Source: Thermoplasmata archaeon | Lineage (GTDB): Archaea; Thermoplasmatota; Thermoplasmata; Thermoplasmatales; Thermoplasmataceae | Length of the DNA stretch: 5,249 bases | Assembly (NCBI GenBank): GCA_021801305.1 | Contig: JAJYYD010000103.1 | Coordinates: 1-5,249 of the forward strand | Reading direction: 5' to 3' | Shown: positions 5,160 to 5,249 of the stretch, piece by piece | Layout of the letters: each line of letters begins with the position of its first letter | How positions within the stretch are numbered: position 1 is the first letter of the stretch | Notes under the pieces: generated by a model | What the model was told of the DNA's origin: nothing | What the model saw: only the letters and a program-made list of their open reading frames with translations | Database searches by the model: none | Program-made: the position numbers and the translations under genes

Positions 5160-5249
5160 ATGTTTAAGGATAAATTTACCTCGATAAAAGAAGGTTATAC
5201 CTTTGACGATGTTCTGCTGCTTCCTTCAAGGACTGCCGTAGAGCCGAAA
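5160..5249 (+). CDS. guaB: Inosine-5'-monophosphate dehydrogenase, N-terminal fragment (cut by window end)
   Basis: Only the first 30 codons are present, starting with the ATG at 5160 (MFKDKFTSIK...) and running open to the window edge. Residues 12-22 read GYTFDDVLLLP, followed by S-R-T-A-V-E-P-K, which matches the conserved N-terminus of IMP dehydrogenases (G-L-T-F-D-D-V-L-L-x-P with a later V-x-P). The enzyme oxidises IMP to XMP with NAD+ in guanine nucleotide synthesis; its catalytic loop and CBS domains lie outside the window. GMP reductase and IMPDH-like proteins share the FDDVLL block, so the assignment rests on this short piece. A TATA box 25-26 bp upstream and an inverted repeat between box and start supply its own control region. 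Confidence 0.85.
   Translation, partial: MFKDKFTSIKEGYTFDDVLLLPSRTAVEPK

Overview
The window looks like a chromosomal segment of a thermoacidophilic archaeon, most likely class Thermoplasmata (a Thermoplasma/Ferroplasma/Cuniculiplasma-type lineage). The signs are an archaeal TATA-binding protein, archaeal TATA boxes centred about 25 bp upstream of start codons (leaderless-type spacing), heavy use of AGG/AGA and ATA codons, and a futalosine-type menaquinone route, which is known in quinone-containing Thermoplasmata. The lineage is an inference; no rRNA or other decisive marker is present.

Layout. (1) Positions 54-608 on + encode the general transcription factor TBP, behind a TATA box inside a perfect 14-bp palindrome. 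(2) Positions 600-1850 on - encode TruD, the tRNA pseudouridine-13 synthase; its stop overlaps the tbp 3' end by 9 bp (convergent). (3) Positions 1852-2955 on - encode a radical SAM protein best matched to MqnC. It lies immediately upstream of truD with one base between stop and start, so mqnC-truD is probably an operon. (4) Positions 2956-3239 are a divergent intergenic region with TATA-like elements, a small hairpin followed by seven T, and two very short ORFs of doubtful reality. (5) Positions 3240-4355 on + encode a second radical SAM protein best matched to MqnE, followed closely by mqnA at 4370-5110. (6) A 49-bp gap holds a TATA box and a 15-bp inverted repeat just before the start of guaB (IMP dehydrogenase), of which only the first 30 codons are in the window.

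How the genes work together. MqnA, MqnE and MqnC are three enzymes of the futalosine (1,4-dihydroxy-6-naphthoate) pathway to menaquinone. MqnA dehydrates chorismate, MqnE joins the product to a SAM-derived adenosyl radical to give aminofutalosine, and MqnC cyclises dehypoxanthine futalosine. The nucleosidase/deaminase steps (MqnB or equivalent), MqnD and the prenyl- and methyltransferases are not here and must be encoded elsewhere if the pathway is complete. The flanking genes (tbp, truD, guaB) are housekeeping genes. I see no mobile element, CRISPR array, rRNA or tRNA gene. The content is mostly recognisable; the most open questions are the control regions (guaB inverted repeat, tbp palindromic TATA box, mqnC/mqnE intergenic region) and unusual residues at family-conserved positions in MqnE and MqnA.
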